Assembly: GCF_018260405.1 (NCBI RefSeq) | Contig: NZ_JAGLBG010000001.1 | Span: 1 to 51,092 of the forward strand | From: Deinococcus sp. | GTDB taxonomy: Bacteria > Deinococcota > Deinococci > Deinococcales > Deinococcaceae | Direction: 5' to 3' | Length of the DNA: 51,092 bases | Shown here: positions 41,183 to 50,013 of the stretch, piece after piece | Position numbering within the stretch: position 1 is the stretch's first letter | Layout of the letters: each line of letters begins with the position of its first letter | The notes under the pieces: model-generated | Database searches by the model: none | What the model was told of the DNA's origin: nothing | Seen by the model: the letters and a program-made list of their open reading frames with translations, nothing else | Position numbers and translations under genes: made by a program

Positions 41183-42766
41183 TCATCGCAACCCCTGAAA
41201 CGTTTCCCGGAGCAGCCGGGCAGCTTCCCCGGCCCGCACCCCACCGGTGACTTCCGGGCGGTGTCCCCAGTGAAAGCCCAGCAGGTCGCTGACCCCGCCC
41301 AGCGCCCCGGCTTTGGGGTTGCTGGCTCCGAATACGATCCGGCCTATTCGCGCTTCCAGACAGGCGCCCAGGCACATTGGGCAAGGTTCCAGGGTCACGG
41401 CCAGGGTGCAGCCGGTCAGGTACGGGGTGCCTAGGCAGGCGGCCGCCTCACGCAGGGCCGCGAGTTCGGCGTGGCGGGTCATGTCTCCGTCTCGCCGACT
41501 GGTATTGTGGCCCCGGCCCACCACCCTTCCAGTAGGATCAACGACGACTGCGCCGACAGGCACCTCATGTTCCACCGCCGCCAGCCGCGCCAGCCGCAGC
41601 GCCTCCTGCATGGCCTGATCGGTAGGGTCCGGCGGGGCGCTGACCTGTTCGCGTGCTCCCACGGCCCACACGGGCGGGGTCAACCCGATCCACTGCACAC
41701 CGCCAGGCGCAACCAGCAGGGGCACACGGTCGCGTTCCTCACGGGGAAGACGGGCCTCACCAAGTACGTCGCTGACCTTGCGGGCGCCGCCGGGCAGCCG
41801 GATACGATCCCCAGGCTGCCGCGTTCTGGCGGTCCACTCGCCTGGAAAGTCGAAGTCTGGCTGGGGCCACTTCCGCGCCTGCCAGTACAGGGAGCCGCCT
41901 GTAACGGTCAGGTGATGCCCGCCGGGCAAGGTCAGGTGCAGGGTCTTTTGCTGTGCTAGCGCCTGCGCGACCTCGTCGAGGTGAGTGGCGTGGTAGGCCA
42001 GTCCAGCGGCGATCAGCTGCGACCTGACCCAGCGGCGCAGCAGGGCCGTGGGTTGCCCGGCTAGCGGGGTATGGCGGCCAGTGCGTGCGGCGAGGGCTTC
42101 AAGCACCTCGTCGTCCTGCTGACTGTACCTGCCGACACGGGCCAGGTTTTCCTCCAGCCTAGGCACACGCGCCGTCAGAACCGGCATGACTTCGCTGCGG
42201 AGCCAGGCGCGGGTGTAGGCGGGGTCGGCGTTTGTCGGGTCCTCGCGCCAGCCCTGACCCAGCTCAAGCAAAAGGGCCTCGATCTCCGCGCGGCTGATGT
42301 CCAGCCAGGGGCGGTAGACGCGCCCGTACTGGGGCAAAATGCCACTCAGCACGGCCTCGCCGCGCAGCAGACGCATCAGGACGGTTTCGGCGTGATCCCG
42401 GCGGGTGTGTGCGCTCAGAATTCCTATGCTTGCGTGCTGGCGGGCGGTGCGCGTTAGGAAGTCGTAGCGCAGGCGGCGGGCGGCGTCTTCCAGATTCCAA
42501 CCGCGTTTGCGGGCTACGGCGGCGACCTCAACCCGCAGCGTCTCGAAGGGCAGGCCGAAGTCGTGCGCTAGGGCCGCGACCCACTCGGCGTCACGGGCCG
42601 AATCCGGGCGCAGGGCATGGTCGAAGTGCGCCACGACGGGCCGTGCGCCGACCAGCAGCAGGGCACGCAGTAGGCCCACCGAGTCGGCCCCGCCCGAGAC
42701 CCCGACCACGGGCGCCTGTCCAGCCCAGGCAAGCAGAGGGTCCAGCAGTCGCCGCGAGAAGATCAT
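41183..42766 (-). CDS. tilS: TilS-TadA fusion: tRNA(Ile)-lysidine synthase / tRNA adenosine-34 deaminase
   Basis: 527 residues combining two wobble-base enzymes. Residues 1-~385 are TilS: the PP-loop SGGADS at 24-29, DHALRPDSARDAEWVAALAH and LSAHTRRDHAETVLMRLLRG. Its C-terminal domain runs to LPREERDRVPLLVAPGGVQW. TilS converts C34 of tRNA-Ile(CAU) to lysidine. Residues ~395-527 are TadA: H432 and E434 in RHAELAALREAA, and zinc ligands C462/C465 in EPCPMCLGACLEARI. TadA deaminates A34 of tRNA-Arg(ACG) to inosine. ATG 42766 follows a TAAACT box by 6 nt; a GTG one codon earlier is the alternative. A similar fusion is annotated in D. radiodurans. Confidence 0.93.
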   Translation of the reverse strand: MIFSRRLLDPLLAWAGQAPVVGVSGGADSVGLLRALLLVGARPVVAHFDHALRPDSARDAEWVAALAHDFGLPFETLRVEVAAVARKRGWNLEDAARRLRYDFLTRTARQHASIGILSAHTRRDHAETVLMRLLRGEAVLSGILPQYGRVYRPWLDISRAEIEALLLELGQGWREDPTNADPAYTRAWLRSEVMPVLTARVPRLEENLARVGRYSQQDDEVLEALAARTGRHTPLAGQPTALLRRWVRSQLIAAGLAYHATHLDEVAQALAQQKTLHLTLPGGHHLTVTGGSLYWQARKWPQPDFDFPGEWTARTRQPGDRIRLPGGARKVSDVLGEARLPREERDRVPLLVAPGGVQWIGLTPPVWAVGAREQVSAPPDPTDQAMQEALRLARLAAVEHEVPVGAVVVDPTGRVVGRGHNTSRRDGDMTRHAELAALREAAACLGTPYLTGCTLAVTLEPCPMCLGACLEARIGRIVFGASNPKAGALGGVSDLLGFHWGHRPEVTGGVRAGEAARLLRETFQGLR

Positions 42767-42819
42767 CACGGTAGTTTAGCGGCGCGGTGGTGAAGAGAGT
42801 GCGTACTCCTGGGCGTGGC

Positions 42820-42954
42820 CGTGCAGTAAATTTTCTGATCGACCCGCAGGGCAAGGTGGCCTTTCATTGGCGCAAGGCTCAGCCCGGCCCGGCACGCGCC
42901 AGAGATGCTAGGGCAAAAGCAGAAGGCCTTGAGAACAGCTTAAATGTCCGTTGA
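42820..42954 (+). pseudogene. Peroxiredoxin (Bcp-like) C-terminal remnant
   Basis: In the gap upstream of tilS a plus-strand frame reads NFLIDPQGKVAFHWRKAQPG followed by a helical Ala/Arg-rich end, stopping at TGA 42952. This is the end of a thioredoxin-fold peroxidase of the Bcp/PrxQ type (TFLIDPxGKVxxxWRK). The catalytic cysteines and N-terminal two thirds are missing, and the sequence before it is unrelated. A short GTG-started frame from 42787 exists but is unlikely to be functional. Confidence 0.5.
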
Positions 42955-42966
42955 GCGCAGCCGGTA

Positions 42967-43326
42967 TCAGACGTTGAAGCCGAACATCCTCATCTGGCGT
43001 TTGCCGTCTTCGGTCATCTTGTCGGGGCCCCAGGGCGGAGACCAGACGAATTCCACGTTGACCTCGCGCACACCGTCGAGGCGTCCGACTGCCATTTCGG
43101 CGTCCGAGCGAATCAGGTCCTGCACGGGGCAGCCCACACTGGTCAGGGTCATGGAGATGTTGACCAGGCCGCTGTCTTGCACCTCTACCTCGTAGATCAG
43201 GCCCAGGTCGACCACGTTAACTGGAATTTCGGGGTCTTTAACGATCTTGAGGGCCTCTAGAACCTGTTCCCGGGTCGGCAGACCACTGAGGGCGCCGCCT
43301 GCCTGAATGGGGGCTTCAGTATCCAT
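42967..43326 (-). CDS. sufT: MIP18/SufT-type iron-sulfur assembly protein
   Basis: 119 residues, DUF59 family. ALKIVKDPEIPVNVVDLGLI is the DPE-containing signature, followed by ISMTLTSVGCPVQDLIRSDA with the conserved cysteine, and VEFVWSPPWGPDKMTEDGKR. SufT-like proteins help mature Fe-S proteins; close relatives include PaaD. The gene overlaps the rhodanese stop by one base (TAATG), so the two are co-translated, pairing a possible sulfur carrier with Fe-S maturation. No other suf genes are in the window. Confidence 0.9.
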   Translation of the reverse strand: MDTEAPIQAGGALSGLPTREQVLEALKIVKDPEIPVNVVDLGLIYEVEVQDSGLVNISMTLTSVGCPVQDLIRSDAEMAVGRLDGVREVNVEFVWSPPWGPDKMTEDGKRQMRMFGFNV

Positions 43327-43637
43327 TACTGGCCCCGCTCGACGGGCAGTCCGGCTTCGGCCCAGGCCAGGGTGCCGCCTGCCAGATTGGTCACGTCACT
43401 GTAGCCCTGGGCCAGCAGGTACTCGCCTGCGCGGGCGCTCCGGGCACCACTGCGGCAGATCATGAGCAGCGGGCGATCCTTAGGTAGTTCAGAAAACCGG
43501 CTTTCCAGTTCGCTCAGTGGCAGCAGTAGCGCCCCCTGAGCATGAATTTCGCTGTACTCGTTGGGTTCGCGGACATCCACGAGCAGTGCTCCGTTGGTCA
43601 ACATTTTCTGGCCCTCGGCAGGCGTCGTTTCCTTCAT
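43326..43637 (-). CDS. Single-domain rhodanese-like protein
   Basis: 103 residues. LLVDVREPNEYSEIHAQGAL is the rhodanese N-terminal motif. The catalytic cysteine is C61 in the loop CRSGARSARA, and GGTLAWAEAGLPVE is the conserved C-terminus. It would carry sulfane sulfur as a persulfide. The start follows a TATGCT -10 box by 7 nt, making it the leader of the rhodanese-sufT operon. Confidence 0.92.
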   Translation of the reverse strand: MKETTPAEGQKMLTNGALLVDVREPNEYSEIHAQGALLLPLSELESRFSELPKDRPLLMICRSGARSARAGEYLLAQGYSDVTNLAGGTLAWAEAGLPVERGQ

Positions 43638-43685
43638 GGGCTACAGCATACCCGACTAAAGTGTACAGGATTGTGGGAGGCACAT

Positions 43686-43730
43686 CGAAAATGAGAATGG
43701 CACCGAGTCGGTGTTCCGGGTGCCGTTCTC
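43686..43730 (-). terminator. Candidate terminator downstream of the HAMP gene
   Basis: GAGAATGGCACC (43693-43704) and GGTGCCGTTCTC (43719-43730) pair with one G-T wobble. Read on the minus strand the stem is followed by ATTTTCG. It lies about 95 nt after the HAMP gene's stop. Confidence 0.5.
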
Positions 43731-43824
43731 AGAAAAGCGTGTCTGGGACTATTTAGCCGGGATTCAAACAGCCTCTCACGTGCTTTTACACCCAGCAATA
43801 GTGCTTAGCAATAGTGCGGGCTGT

Positions 43825-45345
43825 TCAGGTGCGTTTGCGGCGGCGCAGACGATCCATCGCCGCTTCCAGGCTCAGACGCATCCGCTCAAGCGCCTGGGCC
43901 AGATCGCCGATTTCATCGTTGCGGTCAACTTTGACGGGGCGTGTCAGGTCGCCCAGACTGATGGCGTCGGCCACTTTGACCAGTTCGGAAAGCGGCTGCA
44001 CGATGCGCCGCGCGGCCTGTCCGGCCAGGAACGAGGCGAGCAGCAGGCCGATCAGGGTAGACAGGGCGACCAGCAGCAGGGTATTGCGCAAAATGATGTT
44101 CGATAGATTGGTCGGCAGGCCCACGGTAATGTAACGGGTCGACCCTGGCCGCCTAGCCCCTGGAGTCGCTACCCGGTCCACGACATAGCTTTGCCCGTTG
44201 GCGCTGAAACTGCCCCCTTTCGGATGGGTTTTGAGCCAAGGCGTAATTGCCTGCCCGATTTTCTCTTCCTGGGTCTGGTGCGCTGCACGCAAGATGGTCT
44301 GGCCTCCTGGCTGCTCCACACGGACAAACCCAATGTTGGAATTGCTGATGGCCGAGTTCAGGCTGGTGGTGGCGGCCTCGGCGTTTCCGGGCAAAGTGGT
44401 GGCGAGCGTCGCGGCAAGCGTCCGGGCATTTTCCCGCACCAATTGCCGCTGAAGACCAGGAACCGCCAGCAGCAGCAAACCCAGGGTCAGCAGGCTTGAG
44501 AGGCCCAGGGGCAGCAGCGTTCCCAGCCGGATCTGCTGCGACAGATTGGTGCGTGCGTGCACCTGCGCCGGAGCGTCTTCGGTTACTGCGGTCAGAAACT
44601 CGGTGGTCTGCCGGGGGGCACTGTCGGCAGGCGCAGTCGGCAGGCTTAGGCCACCGGCAAAGTCACCCCAGTCATCTGTCGCGGCTTTTGGGGGCGGTGT
44701 GGCCGTCATGGTGGTCAGGCTGCCCGTAAAGTCGGCCCACTGATCGTTTGCGCTGGGGGTACTCGGGGCAGGCGCAGTCGGCGCGGTTTCGAGGGCCCTG
44801 AGTTCGTCGGCGACCTGGGCCTCGGCGCTGTTCAGGGGCGCAGGCGGTGGAGCCTTGCGGTCCGGGGCCAGCAGGGCCTCCTTTCTGGCCCAGTCTGGTA
44901 GTAGTTCTGCCGGATCGACCAGGGCAGAGGGCGCGGGCCCAAAGAGGTCATCGAGGGGACTGACCGGTTGGCCGCCGGTAGCCCCGGTCACCGATGCTGG
45001 TGGAGTAAAGTCCAGCATAGTCGCGTTGTTGCGCATAGGAGAGGCCAACTGCACGTCATCATTGCCGCCCGCTGACCAGACCCCCGCCGACTGGAATGCC
45101 TGACTTGGGCTGTCGCTCTCCTCCCGAACTTCTTCAAGGACAACCTGGGCACCGACAGATTCAAAAACGCGCAGCAGCAGGTCGGCGCGGGCCTGGGTCG
45201 TGGGCTTCATCAGTCGTCCTGCTCGCCGGGCAGCCAGCTTTTCGGCCTGTTGTTCATTCAGTCCGAAGCGCTCGACCAGCTGCTTTTCGAGGTTGCCCCG
45301 GACATTGTCGGGCACAGGCTGGCGAATGATAACCGTGTACTTCAT
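43825..45345 (-). CDS. HAMP-domain membrane protein without output domain
   Basis: 506 residues. Residues 1-72 form a small folded N-terminal domain of unknown type (QPVPDNVRGNLEKQLVERFG). Residues about 75-265 are a Pro/Ala/Asp-rich linker with repeated WADF / WGDF motifs. A membrane helix (LLPLGLSSLLTLGLLLLAVP, about 275-295) leads to a ~125-residue external domain (QTILRAAHQTQEEKIGQAIT). A second helix (LLLVALSTLIGLLLASFLAG) and a HAMP domain follow (RRIVQPLSELVKVADAISLG to ALERMRLSLEAAMDRL). The protein then ends in RRRKRT. Kinase, cyclase and methyl-accepting regions are absent. It probably senses an external cue and signals through the long cytoplasmic N-terminal half. Two small genes lie upstream. 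Confidence 0.75.
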   Translation of the reverse strand: MKYTVIIRQPVPDNVRGNLEKQLVERFGLNEQQAEKLAARRAGRLMKPTTQARADLLLRVFESVGAQVVLEEVREESDSPSQAFQSAGVWSAGGNDDVQLASPMRNNATMLDFTPPASVTGATGGQPVSPLDDLFGPAPSALVDPAELLPDWARKEALLAPDRKAPPPAPLNSAEAQVADELRALETAPTAPAPSTPSANDQWADFTGSLTTMTATPPPKAATDDWGDFAGGLSLPTAPADSAPRQTTEFLTAVTEDAPAQVHARTNLSQQIRLGTLLPLGLSSLLTLGLLLLAVPGLQRQLVRENARTLAATLATTLPGNAEAATTSLNSAISNSNIGFVRVEQPGGQTILRAAHQTQEEKIGQAITPWLKTHPKGGSFSANGQSYVVDRVATPGARRPGSTRYITVGLPTNLSNIILRNTLLLVALSTLIGLLLASFLAGQAARRIVQPLSELVKVADAISLGDLTRPVKVDRNDEIGDLAQALERMRLSLEAAMDRLRRRKRT

Positions 45346-45508
45346 GGAGTAGACCTCGGGGCTAGGCAGTGAAATGGGTCAGCGTTCATGGAGAGAGCAG
45401 TCGTATGCAGCAGGAAAGTCAGGGAAAAGTCGGTGAGCGGCGGGGTAGAGGGGACTCCTAGAATAGACCAGAAGGTGTGAGAGTGACGCTTGCTCATGCC
45501 AGTCTGGT

Positions 45509-45928
45509 TCATGCCAGTCCCTTGGACCGCAGCTGCCTAACAAAAGCGTGCAGGTGCGTTTCATGCAGCTGCGTGGCAATGTTGCCCAGAACCTGTGAAA
45601 GTGTCGGATGTTCCCCGATCTCATCAAGCGCGTCGTCGACCATAAATTCTCCCATCGGCCCTACGACACTTATCAGGCACTGCGAAACCGTGGCGATCAT
45701 GGCGTCGGTCATAACCTTCTCGCGCTGCACCGCCCGGTTGGTCCAGTTTTCGGCCTCTTCTAGAGCCACCTGAAGATCGTCCAGCGACAGCCCGAGCTGC
45801 TCCACGATCTGCTGCGCCGTGCGCTGTCCGTCGACTAGGTGCATAATTCTCCAGGCCGAAAAGGGCAGGGGAGTTTCGTCTTTCAGGGCCGTGGGCCAGA
45901 CCGGAACACTCTGCGGGCTGAGGGTCAT
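45509..45928 (-). CDS. Hypothetical two-domain protein (winged-helix-like plus GPM domain)
   Basis: 139 residues. Residues about 15-65 look like a winged-helix module (LPFSAWRIMHLVDGQRTAQQ, then IVEQLGLSLDDLQVALEEAE). The second half, with LISVVGPMGEFMVDDALDEI and a helical end HAFVRQLRSKGLA, resembles the small GP(M/I)A-type domain found at the ends of many bacterial signalling proteins. The ATG overlaps the upstream gene's stop (ATGA), indicating coupling. 163 nt separate it from the HAMP gene. A role in signalling with its neighbours is inferred. Confidence 0.6.
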   Translation of the reverse strand: MTLSPQSVPVWPTALKDETPLPFSAWRIMHLVDGQRTAQQIVEQLGLSLDDLQVALEEAENWTNRAVQREKVMTDAMIATVSQCLISVVGPMGEFMVDDALDEIGEHPTLSQVLGNIATQLHETHLHAFVRQLRSKGLA

Positions 45929-46767
45929 GAGGCTTCCATCCCGGCGATACCCCAGATTGCCTGCTGTTTCAGGTCATTGATCGGCAGGTCGACCAGTCGC
46001 AGGCCCAGGCGGGTCAGGGTGCCCCGGAAGGCCGCAAGCAGCGCTGGGCGCAGTTCCTGAACGGGAACGTCCGGCGCGACCCGCAGCACTCCGGCCTGCA
46101 CGGTGATGTCGTGTGCAAACGGGTCCAGGGCCACGTGTTCCACTGAAAGCTGCATGCCGACCTGCCGCCAGACCTCACTGAAGCTGGGGTTGGCCCGCTG
46201 CGCCATAGCTATCATCTGCTGCCAGAACCTCAGCAACTCGGTGCGGTCCAGGCGACTAGCAGGAGTCACCACCAGACAGGCCATCCCCGAATGCGGAATG
46301 ACTCCGGAAACCACCCGTCCGGACTCCCAGTACGAGCAGGTGTTCTCGGCGATGAGGGCACCATAAAAGCGCTCGCGGCTAAGTTCGTCGTAGGCCTGGG
46401 GCCAGGGCGAGACTAGAGGCTGCGGCGGCGTGGCGCGGCATAACCAGATGATTTCAGCCACTAGGGGATCGACCTGTGTCAGGGTCACCTGCGCCTGGGA
46501 GAGGGCCTGCATGGTGATTTCCAGGGGAACGTCGCGCCCGCCCGCACCTACGCCTCCACGCGCTACGCCGCGTACCCAGACGAATCTGGCCCAGCGGCTG
46601 TCTTGCTGAATATCCATAACGGCACTGAATTCGGGATCCTGCCGCCTTTCCAGATCAGTGAGAACCTCGGTCCAGGGGTAAAAGTCCGTGGGGAGGCGGC
46701 TGTAGATCAGGCGGTCTGGCGGTACAGGTAGGCGTATAAGTGGTAAGGGCGCAGTGGTATTGGTCAT
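45925..46767 (-). CDS. Hypothetical protein, first gene of the HAMP block
   Basis: 280 residues from ATG 46767 (MTNTTAPLPLIRLPVPPDRL); longer frames upstream look like leader sequence. It is a soluble protein with no signal peptide and alternating strands and helices. Features are LIYSRLPTDFYPWTEVLTDL, a strand pair around FVWVRGVARGGVGAGGRDVP, YDELSRERFYGALIAENTCS, and MACLVVTPASRLDRTELLRF. The last part (LRPALLAAFRGTLTRLGLRL) is amphipathic. It resembles proteins that report on a regulator's state in GTPase/pilus-type systems, but I cannot assign it. It overlaps the next gene by 4 nt. Confidence 0.6.
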   Translation of the reverse strand: MTNTTAPLPLIRLPVPPDRLIYSRLPTDFYPWTEVLTDLERRQDPEFSAVMDIQQDSRWARFVWVRGVARGGVGAGGRDVPLEITMQALSQAQVTLTQVDPLVAEIIWLCRATPPQPLVSPWPQAYDELSRERFYGALIAENTCSYWESGRVVSGVIPHSGMACLVVTPASRLDRTELLRFWQQMIAMAQRANPSFSEVWRQVGMQLSVEHVALDPFAHDITVQAGVLRVAPDVPVQELRPALLAAFRGTLTRLGLRLVDLPINDLKQQAIWGIAGMEAS

Positions 46768-47569
46768 GATCGTGGGCAACCTGAGGGTGTCTGAAGCGGC
46801 GAAAAAACAGAAGAAGCCAGCGGAAAGAAGCGCAAAGCCTGGCAAAGCAGGCACCTTGGTTAAATACCTTGGCTAAAGTCGACGTTCATAAGACTGCTTG
46901 CACTCTTACTTGACGCTTACAGCTGTATCTAACCTTACAATGTTCAGGGCTGCAAGCTGCAATACGGACTGCCGTCTACTTCCCCATACCCGGTGCCGTT
47001 CCGGATACGGGACTAGCCGCCGGACATTTCGCTGGTGGGGCCACGTGGCAACACTCGGGCTGTTACGCGGAAAAAGAAGGCAGCCTCTGTGCGCGGCACT
47101 GAAAGCTGCCTGGTAAGTAACTTCCGGTTACAGTTTCGCCGATTCGAGGAAAGCGCCCGAACCCGCTCTGCTTCTCCGCTCAGCGAGTCCACTTCTATCC
47201 GGCAGGCACTTAAGTACGTTGAACCTAACATTGCGAGATTCCGGGAAAGCACAGGAACCTCTCCATTCCCGCTCCAACGTACTTTCTTCTGCTACGCGCT
47301 CCGCGCGGTTTATCTACAAGATAAACGCAGTGTACTTAACTACAGCGAGGCTAAATGAAGAGGGTTCGGCGCTGTTCCTAAAGCTTGTCAGAGTAAGTAC
47401 AACGTGACTTAGCTGTGGCTGAAGCACTTCGGATCGGGCAGTTCACCTGAAGGCTGCCAGTGACCTGTGGGCCGCTGAAGCCAGGAAACCCTTATGCATC
47501 CTGGCTCTGTTAGGCCGCTTTTCAAGCCTGCTCGGGGCGATGAGGTCATCATCACCCGGCAGGAGCTGC
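46768..47569. other. Long intergenic region, 802 bp
   Basis: No gene with recognisable product. It contains a family C core (ATACGGACTGCCG near 46962) and a perfect inverted repeat GTTTATCT-ACA-AGATAAAC (47308-47326). CTTAAGTAC-type words recur (near 47208, 47280 and 47332). The stretch 46900-47400 is less GC-rich than the genes. A regulatory or structured RNA is possible but not shown. Confidence 0.4.
47308..47326. promoter_or_regulatory. Perfect inverted repeat GTTTATCTACAAGATAAAC
   Basis: 8-bp arms around ACA in an otherwise unassigned intergenic region. The AT-rich symmetric shape suggests a protein-binding site; neither the regulator nor the target gene is evident. Confidence 0.35.
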
Positions 47570-48211
<642 letters not shown>

Positions 48212-48214
<3 letters not shown>

Positions 48215-48335
48215 GGCCCCAGCATAGCGCTATTACTTTAGAAAACAAAGTGACACTGCTCTGAATAGACTGCTGGGTGGCCCGGCTGCGAACTCCAGCC
48301 CTGGTCGCGGCTGCCGCGCTTATGCTGGGGCCATG
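48212..48335. promoter_or_regulatory. Mirror-image leaderless promoters
   Basis: The minus-strand start of the YtxJ-like gene and the plus-strand start of the amidohydrolase-like gene share the 15-mer TATGCTGGGGCCATG in opposite orientation (48212-48226 and 48321-48335). In each, TATGCT is the -10 box and ATG the start. The two copies are separated by 94 bp. Confidence 0.6.
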
Positions 48336-49124
48336 TCTACTGTCACGCGCGAACAACTGCTGATCGTCACGCCTCACTCGTCGGGCGCGGTGCCTGCCGA
48401 CCTTCTGCGCGAGATGCTGGGCGACGACCTGTTTAACACCTCCAGACGGGAGGCCCTGCTCCAGCGCATTTTCATAGATGGCGACCCCTACACCGACCTG
48501 ATGTACGCCGTTCCGGGCGCGCGGTTTCTGGCCGCCTCATGGAGCCGGTTCGCGGTGGATCTCAACCGTGAGCGCGGCGATCTCGACGACAACGGCGTGA
48601 TTAAACTCACTGACTTTGACCGTAAACCGCTCTATCCCGCCGGATACACTTTAAGCACAGAGGCCCGTGAAGCGCGTCTGCGGCGAATCTGGGACAGCTT
48701 CGATGCCCAGATCAAACGGGAGTTGTCCGGCAGCAAACTGATGATCGTCGGGCACTGTATGGCTCCCCAGGGACCAAAACTCGGCCACGACACGGGAACG
48801 CCGCGTCCGGCCATCTGCCTGATGCCGGGAACGCCGGAAGCGCCCACCTTTCCGCAGCACCTGTGGCCTGCCCTTCAGCAGGCGTGTGAACGGGCGTTCG
48901 CGGAGGTCATCGCCCGCAGTGCCTACCAGGAAGTCAGAATTGGCGTGCCCTGGTTCACCGACACCCTGAGTGCCGCGCATCACCGGCACAGCGGCATTCC
49001 GGCCTTCGGGATCGAGTTTAACGCCGGGCTGTACCTCGACGGCGACCAGCCGCGTGACAGCGAGATTCAGGCTCTGGCTGGGGCTTTCGAGCAGTTTGCC
49101 GACGAAGCGCTCGGGCTGGTTTAG
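48333..49124 (+). CDS. N-formylglutamate amidohydrolase-family protein
   Basis: 263 residues of the FGase family, zinc amidohydrolases related to HutG and to peptidase-like folds. It starts LLIVTPHSSGAVPADLL with the HSS metal-site motif; FIDGDPYTDLMYAVPGARFL, SRFAVDLNRERGDLDDNG and VGHCMAPQGPKLGHD continue the pattern. Histidine degradation genes are absent nearby, so the physiological substrate is open. The start follows a TATGCT box by 6 nt. Confidence 0.82.
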   Translation: MSTVTREQLLIVTPHSSGAVPADLLREMLGDDLFNTSRREALLQRIFIDGDPYTDLMYAVPGARFLAASWSRFAVDLNRERGDLDDNGVIKLTDFDRKPLYPAGYTLSTEAREARLRRIWDSFDAQIKRELSGSKLMIVGHCMAPQGPKLGHDTGTPRPAICLMPGTPEAPTFPQHLWPALQQACERAFAEVIARSAYQEVRIGVPWFTDTLSAAHHRHSGIPAFGIEFNAGLYLDGDQPRDSEIQALAGAFEQFADEALGLV

Positions 49125-49343
49125 AGCGGTTTCTATTAATTAAGGCCACCCTATTTGTGGCCTTGTTAGACAGTCGGGTGGCACGACTATTTCCCTTCAC
49201 GCCTATGCCCCTTTATGGGTGCCGCTTGGGGCAAGACAGCCGTTCGGGGCGCAACTGCACAAGTGGCGTCATGATAAAAGCTCCACTAGTCCGTGCTCTA
49301 GCGTAAACCACCCGACTAACCGCGTTCTGTGCGCTGTGGTGCG

Positions 49344-49391
49344 CAAAAACCACGGCTTCCAAACCGCTTTATGCTGTCCGGAACCGTGGTT
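49344..49391 (-). terminator. Terminator of the FKBP gene
   Basis: AACCACGG-C-TTCC (49348-49360) pairs with GGAA-CCGTGGTT (49380-49391). On the minus strand the stem ends GTGGTTTTTGCG, giving a T5 run. It lies 20 nt beyond the FKBP stop. The rest of 49125-49343 shows nothing I recognise. Confidence 0.7.
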
Positions 49392-49410
49392 GTCTTGACG
49401 CCGTTTGCCC

Positions 49411-49743
49411 TTAGCGGACTTCCACCAGCTCAACGTCGAAAATCAGCGTGGCATTGGGTGGAATCACGCCGGGAATACCCTGCTCGCCATAACCCAGTGC
49501 GCCGGGAATGGTCAGTTTGGCCTTGTCGCCCACCCGCATCTGGGCAATGCCCTGATCCCAACCCGGAATGACGTAGCCCACGCCCAGAGGAAACTGAATT
49601 GGCGCACCTCGGTCATGGCTCGAATCGAACTTCTGACCGTTTTCCAGGGTTCCAGTGTAGTGAACGCTGACCATCTTGCCAGCCTGGGCAGGGGCGCCGC
49701 TGCCTTCGTAATATTTCTCGACTATGAGTTGATCGCTGCTCAT
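49411..49743 (-). CDS. FKBP-type peptidyl-prolyl isomerase
   Basis: 110 residues, the size of a minimal FKBP. MVSVHYTGTLENGQKFDSSH opens the domain; FPLGVGYVIPGWDQGIAQMR holds the V-I-x-G-W pocket, and IPGALGYGEQGIPGVIPPNA with LIFDVELVEV completes it. It catalyses cis-trans proline isomerisation in the cytoplasm (no signal peptide). ATG 49743 follows a TAGGCT box by 7 nt, and AAGGAG lies too close to act as a normal ribosome site. Confidence 0.95.
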   Translation of the reverse strand: MSSDQLIVEKYYEGSGAPAQAGKMVSVHYTGTLENGQKFDSSHDRGAPIQFPLGVGYVIPGWDQGIAQMRVGDKAKLTIPGALGYGEQGIPGVIPPNATLIFDVELVEVR

Positions 49744-49873
49744 GCTCCTTAGCCTAAAGGCACTGGCCCCATAAGTGGCTATCTGTAAAGCTGTCATGAA
49801 GCTTGTAAAGGGTTGTCCTGAAACGTGAGGGGTGACTAAGGACAGCTGTATGTTTTCTGTCAGCTCCCGAGCT

Positions 49874-49879
49874 TAAAAT
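49874..49879 (+). promoter_or_regulatory. Leaderless -10 box TAAAAT of the 34-residue gene
   Basis: TAAAAT ends 7 nt before ATG 49887. Confidence 0.45.
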
Positions 49880-49886
49880 AGTAGCT

Positions 49887-49991
49887 ATGAAGGGCCTGCG
49901 TGAATTTATCGACTGGCTCCGCGAGGCGCTGAAAGGCAATCCGCAACCCCAGCCTGTGCCGATCCCGGTGCGTGTGCGCGAACGCCGCTAA
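49887..49991 (+). CDS. 34-residue small protein
   Basis: ATG 49887 to TAA 49991. The peptide begins MKGLREFIDWLREALKGNPQ, an amphipathic helix with W10, and continues as a Pro/Val/Arg-rich basic tail (PVPIPVRVRERR). A TAAAAT -10 box lies 7 nt before the ATG and a strong terminator starts 23 nt after the stop, so it is a self-contained transcription unit. That supports a real gene despite its size. No family recognised; a membrane-surface or protein-binding micropeptide is possible. Confidence 0.65.
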   Translation: MKGLREFIDWLREALKGNPQPQPVPIPVRVRERR

Positions 49992-50013
49992 GGGCCACCC
50001 CTCACTTCCTGAG

